Source: a virus. Taken from it: a stretch of DNA of 39,278 nt. A program made the position numbers and the translations under genes. This document shows positions 22,807 to 29,584 of this stretch, piece after piece (within the stretch, counting starts at the first letter, position 1; each line of letters opens with the position of its first letter). The notes beneath the pieces were generated by a model. It did no database searches, was not told the DNA's origin, and saw nothing but the letters and a program-made list of their open reading frames with translations. The stretch spans positions 1 through 39,278 of IMG/VR virus record IMGVR_UViG_3300013132_000002; one strand, given 5' to 3'.

Positions 22807-24282
22807 TCAACTTTTTCTCAACTTTTTTAGGGCGTCGAACAAGGCATTCTGCCCTTTGCGCTTGGACTTCACAGCGGCCAAGACCACCTCGTCCACAGTA
22901 CCGCGGGCCATGATGTGGTGCACGAACACCTTCTTGCTCTTGTTGCCTTGCCTCAGCACCCGGCGGATGAACTGGTCATAGAGCTCAAAGTCCCAGGTCA
23001 GTGAGTGCCAGCACACGTGGTGGCCGACCTCTTGCAGGTTCAGCCCGTGGGCCATGGCCTGTGGGTGGCCAAGTAGGACAGGCAGGTGCCCAGCATTCCA
23101 CGCCTTCTCCAGCTCAGCTGAACGCTTGGCCGACACGCCGCCGCCGATGTAGGGCACGTCCTGCCCCAGCCGCTCGCGGAGTCGATCGAGGTCATGCTCG
23201 AAATCGTAGGCCACGAGGATGGGCGAACCCTGCAGTTCCTCGATGAGGTCAGCCAGGGCATCGACTTTTTCGGTGTGCAGGTTGACCCACTCACGTTTGG
23301 ACTTGGGCAGCTTGACAAGCGACTCGACCTCGGGGTCGATGTAGATGCCGCCGTTGGCGACCTGTCTGCACTTCATGCTGGCAGCCGCCGCGTTGCTGGC
23401 CACGACGATCTTGTCGCTGAGTTTGGCGATGAGGTCATCTTCAAGCTGGTCGTAGACAACCCTGACCGGCTCAGGCAGGTCGACCCTGATGTTGTTCTCG
23501 ATGAGTGTAGGCATGTCGAGGTAGTCATCAGCGGCCATGCGCAAGGCGAGCGGGTTCAGACGCTCGTAGATCTCCTGCTCGGCGCCCTCGCGGATATTCC
23601 AGCTAAAGCCGTCGTGGCTTGGCACGAAGTACTTCATCCGATAGTGGCTGATGTAGGGACCCAACGTCCTGCCCTGGTCGAGGATGAAGCACTGGCCAAA
23701 CAGGTCGAGCAGCCCATTGGACGCCGGCGATCCGGTCAGACCCCAGCGTCGGCGGAAGGTGTTGAGGACCAGCTTGATGGCCTTGAAGCGGTTCGTGTTC
23801 GTGTGCTTGAACTTCGACAATTCATCAACGACCAGTGTGTCGAAGCCCAGTGCCTTCCAGCGCCGGAGGTCGACGTCAACCTTGGTCTTGCCTGTTGGTG
23901 TCTTGGTCTTCTTGACCTGCAACAACCACTCAAGGCCCTCGGGGTTGATGACATAAACGTCAGCCTCGACCTTCAGCAGCTCGTCCTTATTGGGACCGTG
24001 CAGCACCACGACTTTTATGCCATTGAAGTCAGACCACTTGTCAACTTCCTTTGGCCACACGCTGTAGCAGACGCGCAGTGGAGCGATCAGCAGAACCTTG
24101 TCGAGGACCTTTTTCTGCTTGAGCATCTTGATCGTGGCCAGCGTGATCGATGTCTTGCCCAGTCCTGGGTCCAAGAACAGCGCGCCTGCGGCGTGTTCCA
24201 ACAGGAACTTGACCGCTTTCTTTTGATAGGCGTGCGGTGTCCACGGCTTGGCGGATGGCTTGAAGAGCTCGTACTGGGTCAT
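22807..24282 (-). CDS. SNF2/DEAD-like superfamily II helicase
   Basis: The 491-residue enzyme has Walker A LDPGLGKTS (about residues 37-45), a DEAH-type box as VVDELSKF, motif III as LTGSPASNG, and C-terminal motifs including CWHSLTWDFELYDQFIRR and VLRQGN (motif VI) with a final HHIMARGTVDEVVLAAVKSK segment typical of SNF2 proteins. It would use ATP to translocate on duplex DNA. Such helicases occur in phages with family A polymerases and may support replication or recombination. The start is chosen at the second ATG of an ATGATG pair because GGAG is 7 bases upstream. It overlaps the VRR-NUC reading frame for 242 bases. Confidence 0.9.
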   Translation of the reverse strand: MTQYELFKPSAKPWTPHAYQKKAVKFLLEHAAGALFLDPGLGKTSITLATIKMLKQKKVLDKVLLIAPLRVCYSVWPKEVDKWSDFNGIKVVVLHGPNKDELLKVEADVYVINPEGLEWLLQVKKTKTPTGKTKVDVDLRRWKALGFDTLVVDELSKFKHTNTNRFKAIKLVLNTFRRRWGLTGSPASNGLLDLFGQCFILDQGRTLGPYISHYRMKYFVPSHDGFSWNIREGAEQEIYERLNPLALRMAADDYLDMPTLIENNIRVDLPEPVRVVYDQLEDDLIAKLSDKIVVASNAAAASMKCRQVANGGIYIDPEVESLVKLPKSKREWVNLHTEKVDALADLIEELQGSPILVAYDFEHDLDRLRERLGQDVPYIGGGVSAKRSAELEKAWNAGHLPVLLGHPQAMAHGLNLQEVGHHVCWHSLTWDFELYDQFIRRVLRQGNKSKKVFVHHIMARGTVDEVVLAAVKSKRKGQNALFDALKKLRKS

Positions 24283-24520
24283 CATGTATCTCCACATGGT
24301 AACCAAGGTGCCGCAGCACCTGGTGGATGTATTCTTGTTTCGGCCTGACTTGGCCACCTGGCCGCTTGAACTCAATGAAGAGCGCGCGGCCACCTGGGAT
24401 GAGGAACATTCGGTCGGGCCAGCCGGTCTGACCAGTGACGTTGAGTTTGAGGTTTCTGATCCCCATCTTCAATGCGTCACGGCAGACCTTCTGCTCGATC
24501 TTGGACTCGAGTGTTCTCAT
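24041..24520 (-). CDS. VRR-NUC nuclease
   Basis: The VRR-NUC fold, a PD-(D/E)XK type, is seen in the first 93 of 159 residues: Glu near the N-terminus (ESKIEQKVCRDALK), TGWPDRMFLIPGG with Asp36, FIEFKRPGG with Glu50 and Lys52, and Gln62. Proteins of this family are structure-specific or junction nucleases. Residues beyond about 80 are encoded in DNA that is also the start of the SNF2 helicase gene in another frame; the tail is Arg/Gln-rich and looks like translation of an out-of-frame coding sequence. The family usually ends near residue 95, so the long overlap is notable. It overlaps the DksA-like gene by ATGA. Confidence 0.85.
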   Translation of the reverse strand: MRTLESKIEQKVCRDALKMGIRNLKLNVTGQTGWPDRMFLIPGGRALFIEFKRPGGQVRPKQEYIHQVLRHLGYHVEIHDDPVRALQAIRQAVDTARLSKESGQVPVGTRRRRAVLGPRTGQDIDHAGHDQDAQAEKGPRQGSADRSTARLLQRVAKGS

Positions 24521-24705
24521 GGCAGCTTATACCTGTCACGGCATGGGGCGCAGACGCCGTTGACCAACCTGGCCGACCACTCGCCGCACAGGTCGCAGTC
24601 GCCTGGCCTGCCCTCAGGTATCTTGGCTGCTTGCGCTCGGATCCTGCCGATGCTTGCCTCGTCCCACTGCTCATCACGCTCTTGTTGGCGGTCGATGTCG
24701 TCCAT
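24517..24705 (-). CDS. DksA/TraR-like zinc finger protein
   Basis: The 62-residue protein starts MDDIDRQQERDEQWDEASIG, a charged helix as in TraR-type proteins, and carries four cysteines (37, 40, 52, 55) in CDLCGEWSARLVNGVCAPC. TraR/DksA proteins bind the RNA polymerase secondary channel and modulate promoters, so this could steer host polymerase, which the phage seems to rely on. The N-terminal coiled coil is very short, so RNAP binding is uncertain. It sits between the DEDDh exonuclease gene and VRR-NUC and overlaps the latter by ATGA. Confidence 0.8.
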   Translation of the reverse strand: MDDIDRQQERDEQWDEASIGRIRAQAAKIPEGRPGDCDLCGEWSARLVNGVCAPCRDRYKLP

Positions 24706-24709
24706 AGCG

Positions 24710-25231
24710 TCACACCATCAGCTGAACGGCATGGGCAGCCTGCGACTTGGCGTCGTCAAGCGCGTTGTGGTAGGTACCTTGGCGTGCCAACTTGACCTGC
24801 GGCTTGAGCGACTTCAGGGTGCGGTAGCAGCGGTTGTTCCAGAACTCCCAAGGGATGTTTTGGCCAATGGCTGCGTAGCAAGCAGTCAAGATCGCGTTGT
24901 CGAAGTCTGACCCGTTGCCCCAGACTTTGACCTTCTTGTGGCCGAACTGGGCGAGGAACTCAGTGAGCTTGGCAAGCGCGTCGGTCAGCACCAAACCACC
25001 TTCAGTCGAATGGCCGAGGACAGTCTTAGCCGACTCATTCTGCTTCTCCCACCAAGCCAGCGTGTCAGGGTCCTCATGCAGACCAACCAACGAGCAGCTG
25101 GCGCGGTTGACGACGCAATACATCTCTTGACCAAGACCAAGTCTAGGGTCGAAGGCGACGGCGCCAATCGAGAGGATTGAGCACCCGGCGCGGCGGCCCA
25201 GGGTCTCAAGGTCAATCATTACGTGTTCCAT
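24710..25231 (-). CDS. DEDDh-type 3'-5' exonuclease
   Basis: The 173-residue protein shows the DEDD exonuclease motifs: Asp7 and Glu9 in VMIDLETLG, a second Asp in WGNGSDFDNAIL, and the YHNALDDAKSQA segment with the His and Asp of the DEDDh subtype. GAVAFDPRLGLGQEMYCVV and WWEKQN are typical of the phage 3'-5' exonuclease (RNase T/Rv2179c-like) group. It probably trims 3' ends of DNA or RNA during replication. It begins 4 bases after the upstream micro-gene stop, with GGTGG as a possible ribosome site, and could start at Met1 or Met5. Confidence 0.86.
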   Translation of the reverse strand: MEHVMIDLETLGRRAGCSILSIGAVAFDPRLGLGQEMYCVVNRASCSLVGLHEDPDTLAWWEKQNESAKTVLGHSTEGGLVLTDALAKLTEFLAQFGHKKVKVWGNGSDFDNAILTACYAAIGQNIPWEFWNNRCYRTLKSLKPQVKLARQGTYHNALDDAKSQAAHAVQLMV

Positions 25232-25232
25232 G

Positions 25233-25298
25233 TTATTTCCACCATTTGTTGAGGATGAACAAGAGGATGGCCAGGATAATCCATTCGGCAGGAGTCAT
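25233..25298 (-). CDS. 21-residue membrane micro-protein
   Basis: The ORF fills the gap between the nuclease gene (25311) and the exonuclease gene. Its ATG has GAGG 6 bases upstream. The peptide begins MTPAEWIILAILLFILNKWW and ends in Lys: one Leu/Ile-rich membrane helix followed by an aromatic, positively charged end. The stop TAA precedes the exonuclease ATG by a single base. The tight fit and strong hydrophobicity support translation. Its function is unknown; a membrane toxin-like or accessory peptide is possible. Confidence 0.58.
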   Translation of the reverse strand: MTPAEWIILAILLFILNKWWK

Positions 25299-25310
25299 GG
25301 CCAACCTCAC

Positions 25311-26048
25311 TTAGTACTTGCACTGACCGCCACCGGCAGCCTTGTTGCTGGACCGATAGAAGCACCACCGGCACTTGTCGTTCGGTCGCGGCGCGAACTG
25401 CTTGTCGTTGAGCATCGCCTTGGTCCGCTTCTCCCAGAGCTTCTTGAGCTTAGGGATGTCGGCCCGCGTGAAGACCAGCTCAGCACCAACCTCAGGGTAC
25501 GTGATGCCAAGGTCTAAGTAGGCCAGACGCGGCTTGACCTGCTGGATGTGCTCGTGCAGCAACAGGGCGGCCAGCGCGTAGAGTTCCAACTGCTCGACGT
25601 ACTCCTCATTCATCTCAGGGCGGAACTTGCCTGTCTTCCAGTCAGTGATGATGAGAGTCTCATCGTCATGATGGTGCGCACAATCGAGCTTGATGCGAAG
25701 CCAGCAGTTGATCCAGTCGTCCCACTGGGTCTCGTCCCAGTCCTTGGTGAAGGACCAGTTGTCTTCGACCACCATGCCGTTGATCTTCTTCTTGTACTGC
25801 GCCCGCAACTTCTTGAACTCGTCGGCAAACAACTTGAGCTCAGGTGGCAGCGATCGGCCCTCGCCCTTGATGTACTTCTCGGCCAACTTGTGAATCGCAT
25901 CACCGCGGGCCATGGCCTCGTTGCCGGGCTCACGGATCCGATCGATGGCGCTCAGCTTGAGCTTCAGCGGACACTGCTTGTAGGTGCTGTAGCGGCTGAA
26001 GGACCAGCTCGTCACCTGTTTAATCGGAATCGTTTTCTTGGTCGCCAT
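25311..26048 (-). CDS. PD-(D/E)XK nuclease, Cas4/RecB-like, with four-Cys cluster
   Basis: The ATG at 26048 sits on a TGATG overlap with the polymerase gene and gives 245 residues. The protein begins with SWSFSRYSTYKQCPLKLKLS, the usual first block of RecB-family nucleases. It includes the metal-binding LIITDWKTGKF and then YVEQLELYALA, corresponding to motifs II-III (D-EXK and QxxxY). A Cys in the first block and three near the C-terminus (DKCRWCFYRSSNKAAGGGQCKY region) give the C-n-C-x2-C-n-C pattern of Cas4/AddB iron-sulfur nucleases. It likely works with polymerase in DNA processing or recombination. Confidence 0.85.
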   Translation of the reverse strand: MATKKTIPIKQVTSWSFSRYSTYKQCPLKLKLSAIDRIREPGNEAMARGDAIHKLAEKYIKGEGRSLPPELKLFADEFKKLRAQYKKKINGMVVEDNWSFTKDWDETQWDDWINCWLRIKLDCAHHHDDETLIITDWKTGKFRPEMNEEYVEQLELYALAALLLHEHIQQVKPRLAYLDLGITYPEVGAELVFTRADIPKLKKLWEKRTKAMLNDKQFAPRPNDKCRWCFYRSSNKAAGGGQCKY

Positions 26049-27961
26049 CACAGCACCTTGCCTTTCTTGTCGTAGTCCTGGAGTTCATCCCAGTTGGTTG
26101 ATGAGATGGCGCCTTCGCTCAGAATGGGCACGTCAAACTCGACGGATTCCATGCATTTGCGCAGCACTTCCATTTCTGCTTTGAGGATCTTCTTCGGCAC
26201 GCTGGCTGTGACCTGGTCATGCACGTTGAGGATAATCCTCGCCTCCGGGTGCTTGGCTGCATGGTAGCGAATAATCGCCTCCTTGGTGCAGTCAGCAGCG
26301 GATCCTTGAATCAGGACGTTGACCAGCTTGTAGTCGAATTCCTGAATACGCCCGTTGATGAGCTTCGGCTCTTCGCAGTAGTATTCGCGGCCGCCCCAAG
26401 TGCGGATCGGCTGCTTGGACTTGGCTCTGAGCTTCATGTCTTGGTACATCTGCTTGAGACCAGGGTAGAGCTGCAGAATGGCCTTCTTCAACTCGCTGGA
26501 CTCCTCAACCGTCATGCCGTTGCGCTCGGCCAGCTTGCCCACGCCCATGCCATAGATCAGACCGAGGTTCGTGTTCTTCACCGGCTTCCGGTCGTAGAAC
26601 TTGCCCATCTTCTCAAGTTCGGCCTTGGCGTAGTCGTGGAAGTCAATCCAAGGGTTCTCGAGGTACTTGTCCATCAAGGCACCACCGTCGAAGTGGGCCA
26701 GGATGCGAGGTTCCTGCTGGGAGTAGTCGCGGTCGATCATGACGTGCCCAGCGAAAGGAGTGATGTAGCTGCGCACCTTGGGCAGCGGTGGCAAGTCCTT
26801 GAACGGGCACTTGGGCAGCTTCTTGTCAGGTGCCTCGTGGTGGAAGATCGGCTGAAACTCCTTGGGGATGTTCTGGAAGTTCGGCGTTGAAGACAAGCGA
26901 CCAGTGCGGGTGCCGACGTTGGAGTCACCAGACGGCGTCTTGGTCTGGTTCCAGGTCGTGAAGATCAGACCGCCAGACGCTTCGGCTGTGGCCAACCAAG
27001 GCTGCATGAAGGTGTTCAGGCAGGTGTTTAGCTGCGTGCGGTACTTGAGCACGGCCAGCAGCACCTTGTCGGTCACCCCTTGCAGCAGTGCCTCTTTGTT
27101 CGTCTGGAACTTGCCTGTCGGTGTCCTAGGCAGCAGGTCAGGATCAGCCTTGCCAACCTCCACCATGGCATCGACTAGCTGGGCACCTGAGTCGAGGTTG
27201 ATGTCTGGGTCAGCCTTGAGGGTCTTGACGATCCAGGCGTTGATGGTGTCACGCCACTGGTTGTACATGGCCACGTCGCTGCGCAGACGCTTGAGGTCCA
27301 TGGGCAAACCCTGCCGCTCCATCTCCAGCAGAATAGGCATGAGTTGACGCTCACGATCGTAGGCGACCAGCATACCCCGCTCAGCCGTCTTCTTCCACAG
27401 CATGTTGAAGATCGCCTCGGTGCGATCAACGTCGCCGTTGGCGTACGTGCCCACGAGGTCACCAGGGGCGTAGGCGATGTAGCGGCCGAAGTAGTGGTCT
27501 GAGCTTCGTGATTTGCTGATCTTGACTCCTGGGACCGGCTGGTGCTCGATCAACCAGTCGCCGACTGCGTCACGCTCCTCAGCTTCCCAACCCAGCAATC
27601 GAGTGGCTGCCGGCTTCAAACCAAGCTCAATCTGATGCGGGTCGTCAAGGAACAGCAGGAACAGCGTGTCGTGAATGAGTTTCCAATCTGGGATGGCGAG
27701 GTTGAAGTGCACCTCAGCCACGTCGACGTCGAACTTGCCGTTCTGGAAGAGGACGCCGTCCTTGTGCTTGTAGGCCTTGGCCAACTCAGTGGCCGCGTCT
27801 GACCAACAGCAGTTGTTGCCCACTGGGTGGCCGAAGGCAAAGTACTTGGCCTTCTTGCCTGGGTACTTGATGGACACACCAACCGGCATGGGCGGGTACT
27901 TAGGCCGGCCCTCGATTCCAAATGTCTCGAAGTCGATGGTCACTGGTTTTGGTTGCTTCAT
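26048..27961 (-). CDS. DNA polymerase, family A, with 3'-5' exonuclease domain
   Basis: The 637-residue enzyme has an N-terminal exonuclease domain (DFETFGIEG at 10-18; FQNGKFDVD; TYANGDVDRTEAI) and a polymerase domain: TRTGRLSSTPNFQNIP near 351-366, motif A IDRDYSQQEPR (409-419), motif B RKPVKNTNLGLIYGMG (458-473), and motif C LNVHDQVTAS near 579-588. The residue matching E. coli Phe762 is Leu466. The usual HDE of motif C is HDQ. No 5'-3' exonuclease domain is present. It replicates phage DNA together with the primase-helicase, ligase and nucleases of the same arm. Its ATG overlaps the previous stop (ATGA). Confidence 0.95.
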   Translation of the reverse strand: MKQPKPVTIDFETFGIEGRPKYPPMPVGVSIKYPGKKAKYFAFGHPVGNNCCWSDAATELAKAYKHKDGVLFQNGKFDVDVAEVHFNLAIPDWKLIHDTLFLLFLDDPHQIELGLKPAATRLLGWEAEERDAVGDWLIEHQPVPGVKISKSRSSDHYFGRYIAYAPGDLVGTYANGDVDRTEAIFNMLWKKTAERGMLVAYDRERQLMPILLEMERQGLPMDLKRLRSDVAMYNQWRDTINAWIVKTLKADPDINLDSGAQLVDAMVEVGKADPDLLPRTPTGKFQTNKEALLQGVTDKVLLAVLKYRTQLNTCLNTFMQPWLATAEASGGLIFTTWNQTKTPSGDSNVGTRTGRLSSTPNFQNIPKEFQPIFHHEAPDKKLPKCPFKDLPPLPKVRSYITPFAGHVMIDRDYSQQEPRILAHFDGGALMDKYLENPWIDFHDYAKAELEKMGKFYDRKPVKNTNLGLIYGMGVGKLAERNGMTVEESSELKKAILQLYPGLKQMYQDMKLRAKSKQPIRTWGGREYYCEEPKLINGRIQEFDYKLVNVLIQGSAADCTKEAIIRYHAAKHPEARIILNVHDQVTASVPKKILKAEMEVLRKCMESVEFDVPILSEGAISSTNWDELQDYDKKGKVL

Positions 27962-28170
27962 ACTGTCTTGACCTCGAGTTCAGCCCGCTCGCGGTCGGCA
28001 CGGACCTTGTTCAGGCGACTATGGATGCGCTTGATGAACTGCTTGCGCTTGCGGCCCTTCAGTTCCTCCTTGAGGAGCTTCTGGCAGATGTCCTCATCGG
28101 CATCACGCAAGGCATCGTTCAGCGCCAGCCAAGTCTGCAAAGCTGGGTTGGTCACTGGTTTCTTAATCAT
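27958..28170 (-). CDS. Small helical basic protein (70 aa)
   Basis: The ATG at 28170 has GGAG 8 bases upstream; a TTG further up is rejected. The product MIKKPVTNPALQTWLALNDA continues as charged helices with KLLKEELKGRKRKQFIKRIH and ends RERAELEVKTV. It is rich in Lys/Arg/Glu and could be a small nucleic-acid or polymerase-associated protein. It is translationally coupled to the polymerase by ATGA overlap and lies directly after an intrinsic-terminator-like structure, so its expression may report read-through control. I do not recognise the family. Confidence 0.68.
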   Translation of the reverse strand: MIKKPVTNPALQTWLALNDALRDADEDICQKLLKEELKGRKRKQFIKRIHSRLNKVRADRERAELEVKTV

Positions 28171-28180
28171 TTGACGCTCC

Positions 28181-28210
28181 AAAATAAAAAGCCCGGCGGC
28201 AGGGCGGGCT
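28181..28210 (-). terminator. Intrinsic terminator (possible attenuator) upstream of the polymerase gene
   Basis: On the minus strand AGCCCG, nine bases, CGGGCT and then a T-rich run (TTTT, A, TTTT) form a rho-independent terminator between the gene at 28272 and the small gene before the polymerase. An upstream segment (minus-strand CCCGGCGGC at 28260-28252) is perfectly complementary to the descending arm GCCGCCGGG at 28200-28192, and GGGCGGG nearby is complementary to CCCGCCC of the ascending arm, so an alternative fold could disrupt the terminator. Confidence 0.78.
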
Positions 28211-28271
28211 CAAGGAGGGGAGGTGGCAACTGCGTACCCGCCCGGGTCAAGGCCGCCGGGGTTAACTCACA

Positions 28272-29099
28272 TCAGTACTTGCGGCCGCGAGCTTTGCTCA
28301 CAGGCTTCTGAGCAGCTCGGCTACCGCGCTTCTGAGGGGCGTTCTCCTCATCGTTCGGCTGGTACGGGAAGTCGATCGTCGACTTGGCTTCCTCGTGGCG
28401 CTTCATGATAGCACCCATGAGCTCATCAGGCACGTTCATGATCGGCTCAAAGACGACCTTGAACTGGCTCTTAGGATCCGGCACGACCTTGACCTTGGTC
28501 ACGATGCCGAACGGCGGGCGGCGCAACGCACCGGCCACTTGCTTGACGAAACTGGCATAGCCCTTGACCGAGGTGACAGGCAGCTTCATGAAGCCGACAG
28601 CCGTGGTCTCGTAGTGCTCCTCATCCTCGATCAGCTCCAGCTTGCCAGCTGCGTTGAAGGTACCTGCCGGGATCATCGCCAGCCGACGCGTGTTGCGGCA
28701 GGCTTTGCCACGACCGGTCTCAGCCGAACCGAACTCGTTCATCTCGCAGCCAGCGCACTGACCAGATGCACCGCACTGCTGGTTGCCAGCATCGATGACA
28801 ATCTGATGGGGCTGCATGGTCTTCTCGTCGCGGTCGAACGCGAAGCAGATCGGGCCTTGCGGCACGTCCGGATCGTAGCGACCTTCGTAGTAGACGTTCT
28901 CGAGGATCGAGTCGAGCACGATGACCGCCATCTGGTTGCCCGACAGCGGAGCGTCTTGCCAGCTCAGGATGCCGCCCTTCGTGCTGAAGAACTGGCCGCC
29001 TCCTGTGTTAGCTTCCATGCCTGCGGCGATCTCAGCCTGCTTGGCAAGTTCCTCATCCCATTTGACGAGGGCGGTGGTTTGGGTTTTCTTTGTAGCCAT
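28272..29099 (-). CDS. Conserved phage early protein with Cys cluster; candidate DNA-binding replication protein
   Basis: Two starts are possible: ATG 29105 lies 3 bases from AAGGA and ATG 29099 lies 9 bases from it; the second is chosen, giving 275 residues. The protein carries a recurrent phage motif of the form CGASGQCAGCEMNEFGSA followed by TGRGKACRNTRRLAMIPAGT, a likely zinc-binding unit. C-terminal VTKVKVVPDPKSQFKVVFEP forms a strand pair, and the tail is basic (KARGRKY). It is strongly expressed in many such phages and sits beside polymerase genes; a single-strand DNA-binding role is plausible but not shown by sequence. Confidence 0.8.
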   Translation of the reverse strand: MATKKTQTTALVKWDEELAKQAEIAAGMEANTGGGQFFSTKGGILSWQDAPLSGNQMAVIVLDSILENVYYEGRYDPDVPQGPICFAFDRDEKTMQPHQIVIDAGNQQCGASGQCAGCEMNEFGSAETGRGKACRNTRRLAMIPAGTFNAAGKLELIEDEEHYETTAVGFMKLPVTSVKGYASFVKQVAGALRRPPFGIVTKVKVVPDPKSQFKVVFEPIMNVPDELMGAIMKRHEEAKSTIDFPYQPNDEENAPQKRGSRAAQKPVSKARGRKY

Positions 29100-29182
29100 G
29101 ATCATGGTTCCTTGTAACTAGGGCTGCACGGAATTTGAAAGCTCAGCAACCTCAGGCCGTGCCCCAAGGTCACTGAGTGACG

Positions 29183-29584
29183 TCACACCTTGTTGATGCT
29201 GACCGAAATGGCGTTGAAGTGCTCAACACCAGGAATCTCTTTGCCTGCTTCCCAACGCTCCTTGATGGCTCCGTCGGTGATGCGGCGCTGCATGAGGTCG
29301 AACTGGCCGGTCTTCTTCACGTACTTGTAGAAGGCATCCCAGTCCTTGACCTGCGGCACGACCTTCGTGATGACCGTGACCCGAGCCAGCTTGCCAGCCA
29401 CGCCAGACGCTTCTGACTTAGGCAGCGTGTTGATGATGTGCTCCTTGAGCGCTGACTCCTCGGCTGCCACCTTGTCAACCTCCTTCTGCATCTCCAGTCG
29501 CTTTTGGCGCAGCTCATACAGACGGTCGGCGCAGGCGCCCATGGTCTTGGGGAATTTGTACTTGGGTTTCTCGACTTCAGACAT
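29183..29584 (-). CDS. Conserved early phage protein with coiled coil (133 aa)
   Basis: AAGGAG 7 bases upstream decides the ATG at 29584; the upstream part of the reading frame is antisense-like sequence within the pentapeptide gene. The protein contains MGACADRLYELRQKRLEMQK, then a coiled coil with KEVDKVAAEESALKEHIINT, LPKSEASGVAGKLARVTVI, and DWDAFYKYVKKTGQFDLMQR. This conserved arrangement recurs beside the Cys-rich gene at 28272 and polymerase genes in podo- and siphophages. Its function is unknown to me. It overlaps the preceding pentapeptide gene by 8 bases. Confidence 0.78.
   Translation of the reverse strand: MSEVEKPKYKFPKTMGACADRLYELRQKRLEMQKEVDKVAAEESALKEHIINTLPKSEASGVAGKLARVTVITKVVPQVKDWDAFYKYVKKTGQFDLMQRRITDGAIKERWEAGKEIPGVEHFNAISVSINKV

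Noticed and set aside
23194-24348. A 384-codon open frame on the plus strand
   Set aside because: It is antisense to the SNF2 helicase, whose motifs are clear; no family features are visible in the plus frame.
29131-29167. GCACGG/CCGTGC pairing in the gap before the gene at 29099
   Set aside because: The stem is only six pairs with a loop of about 25 bases and no T run; not enough for a terminator or riboswitch.
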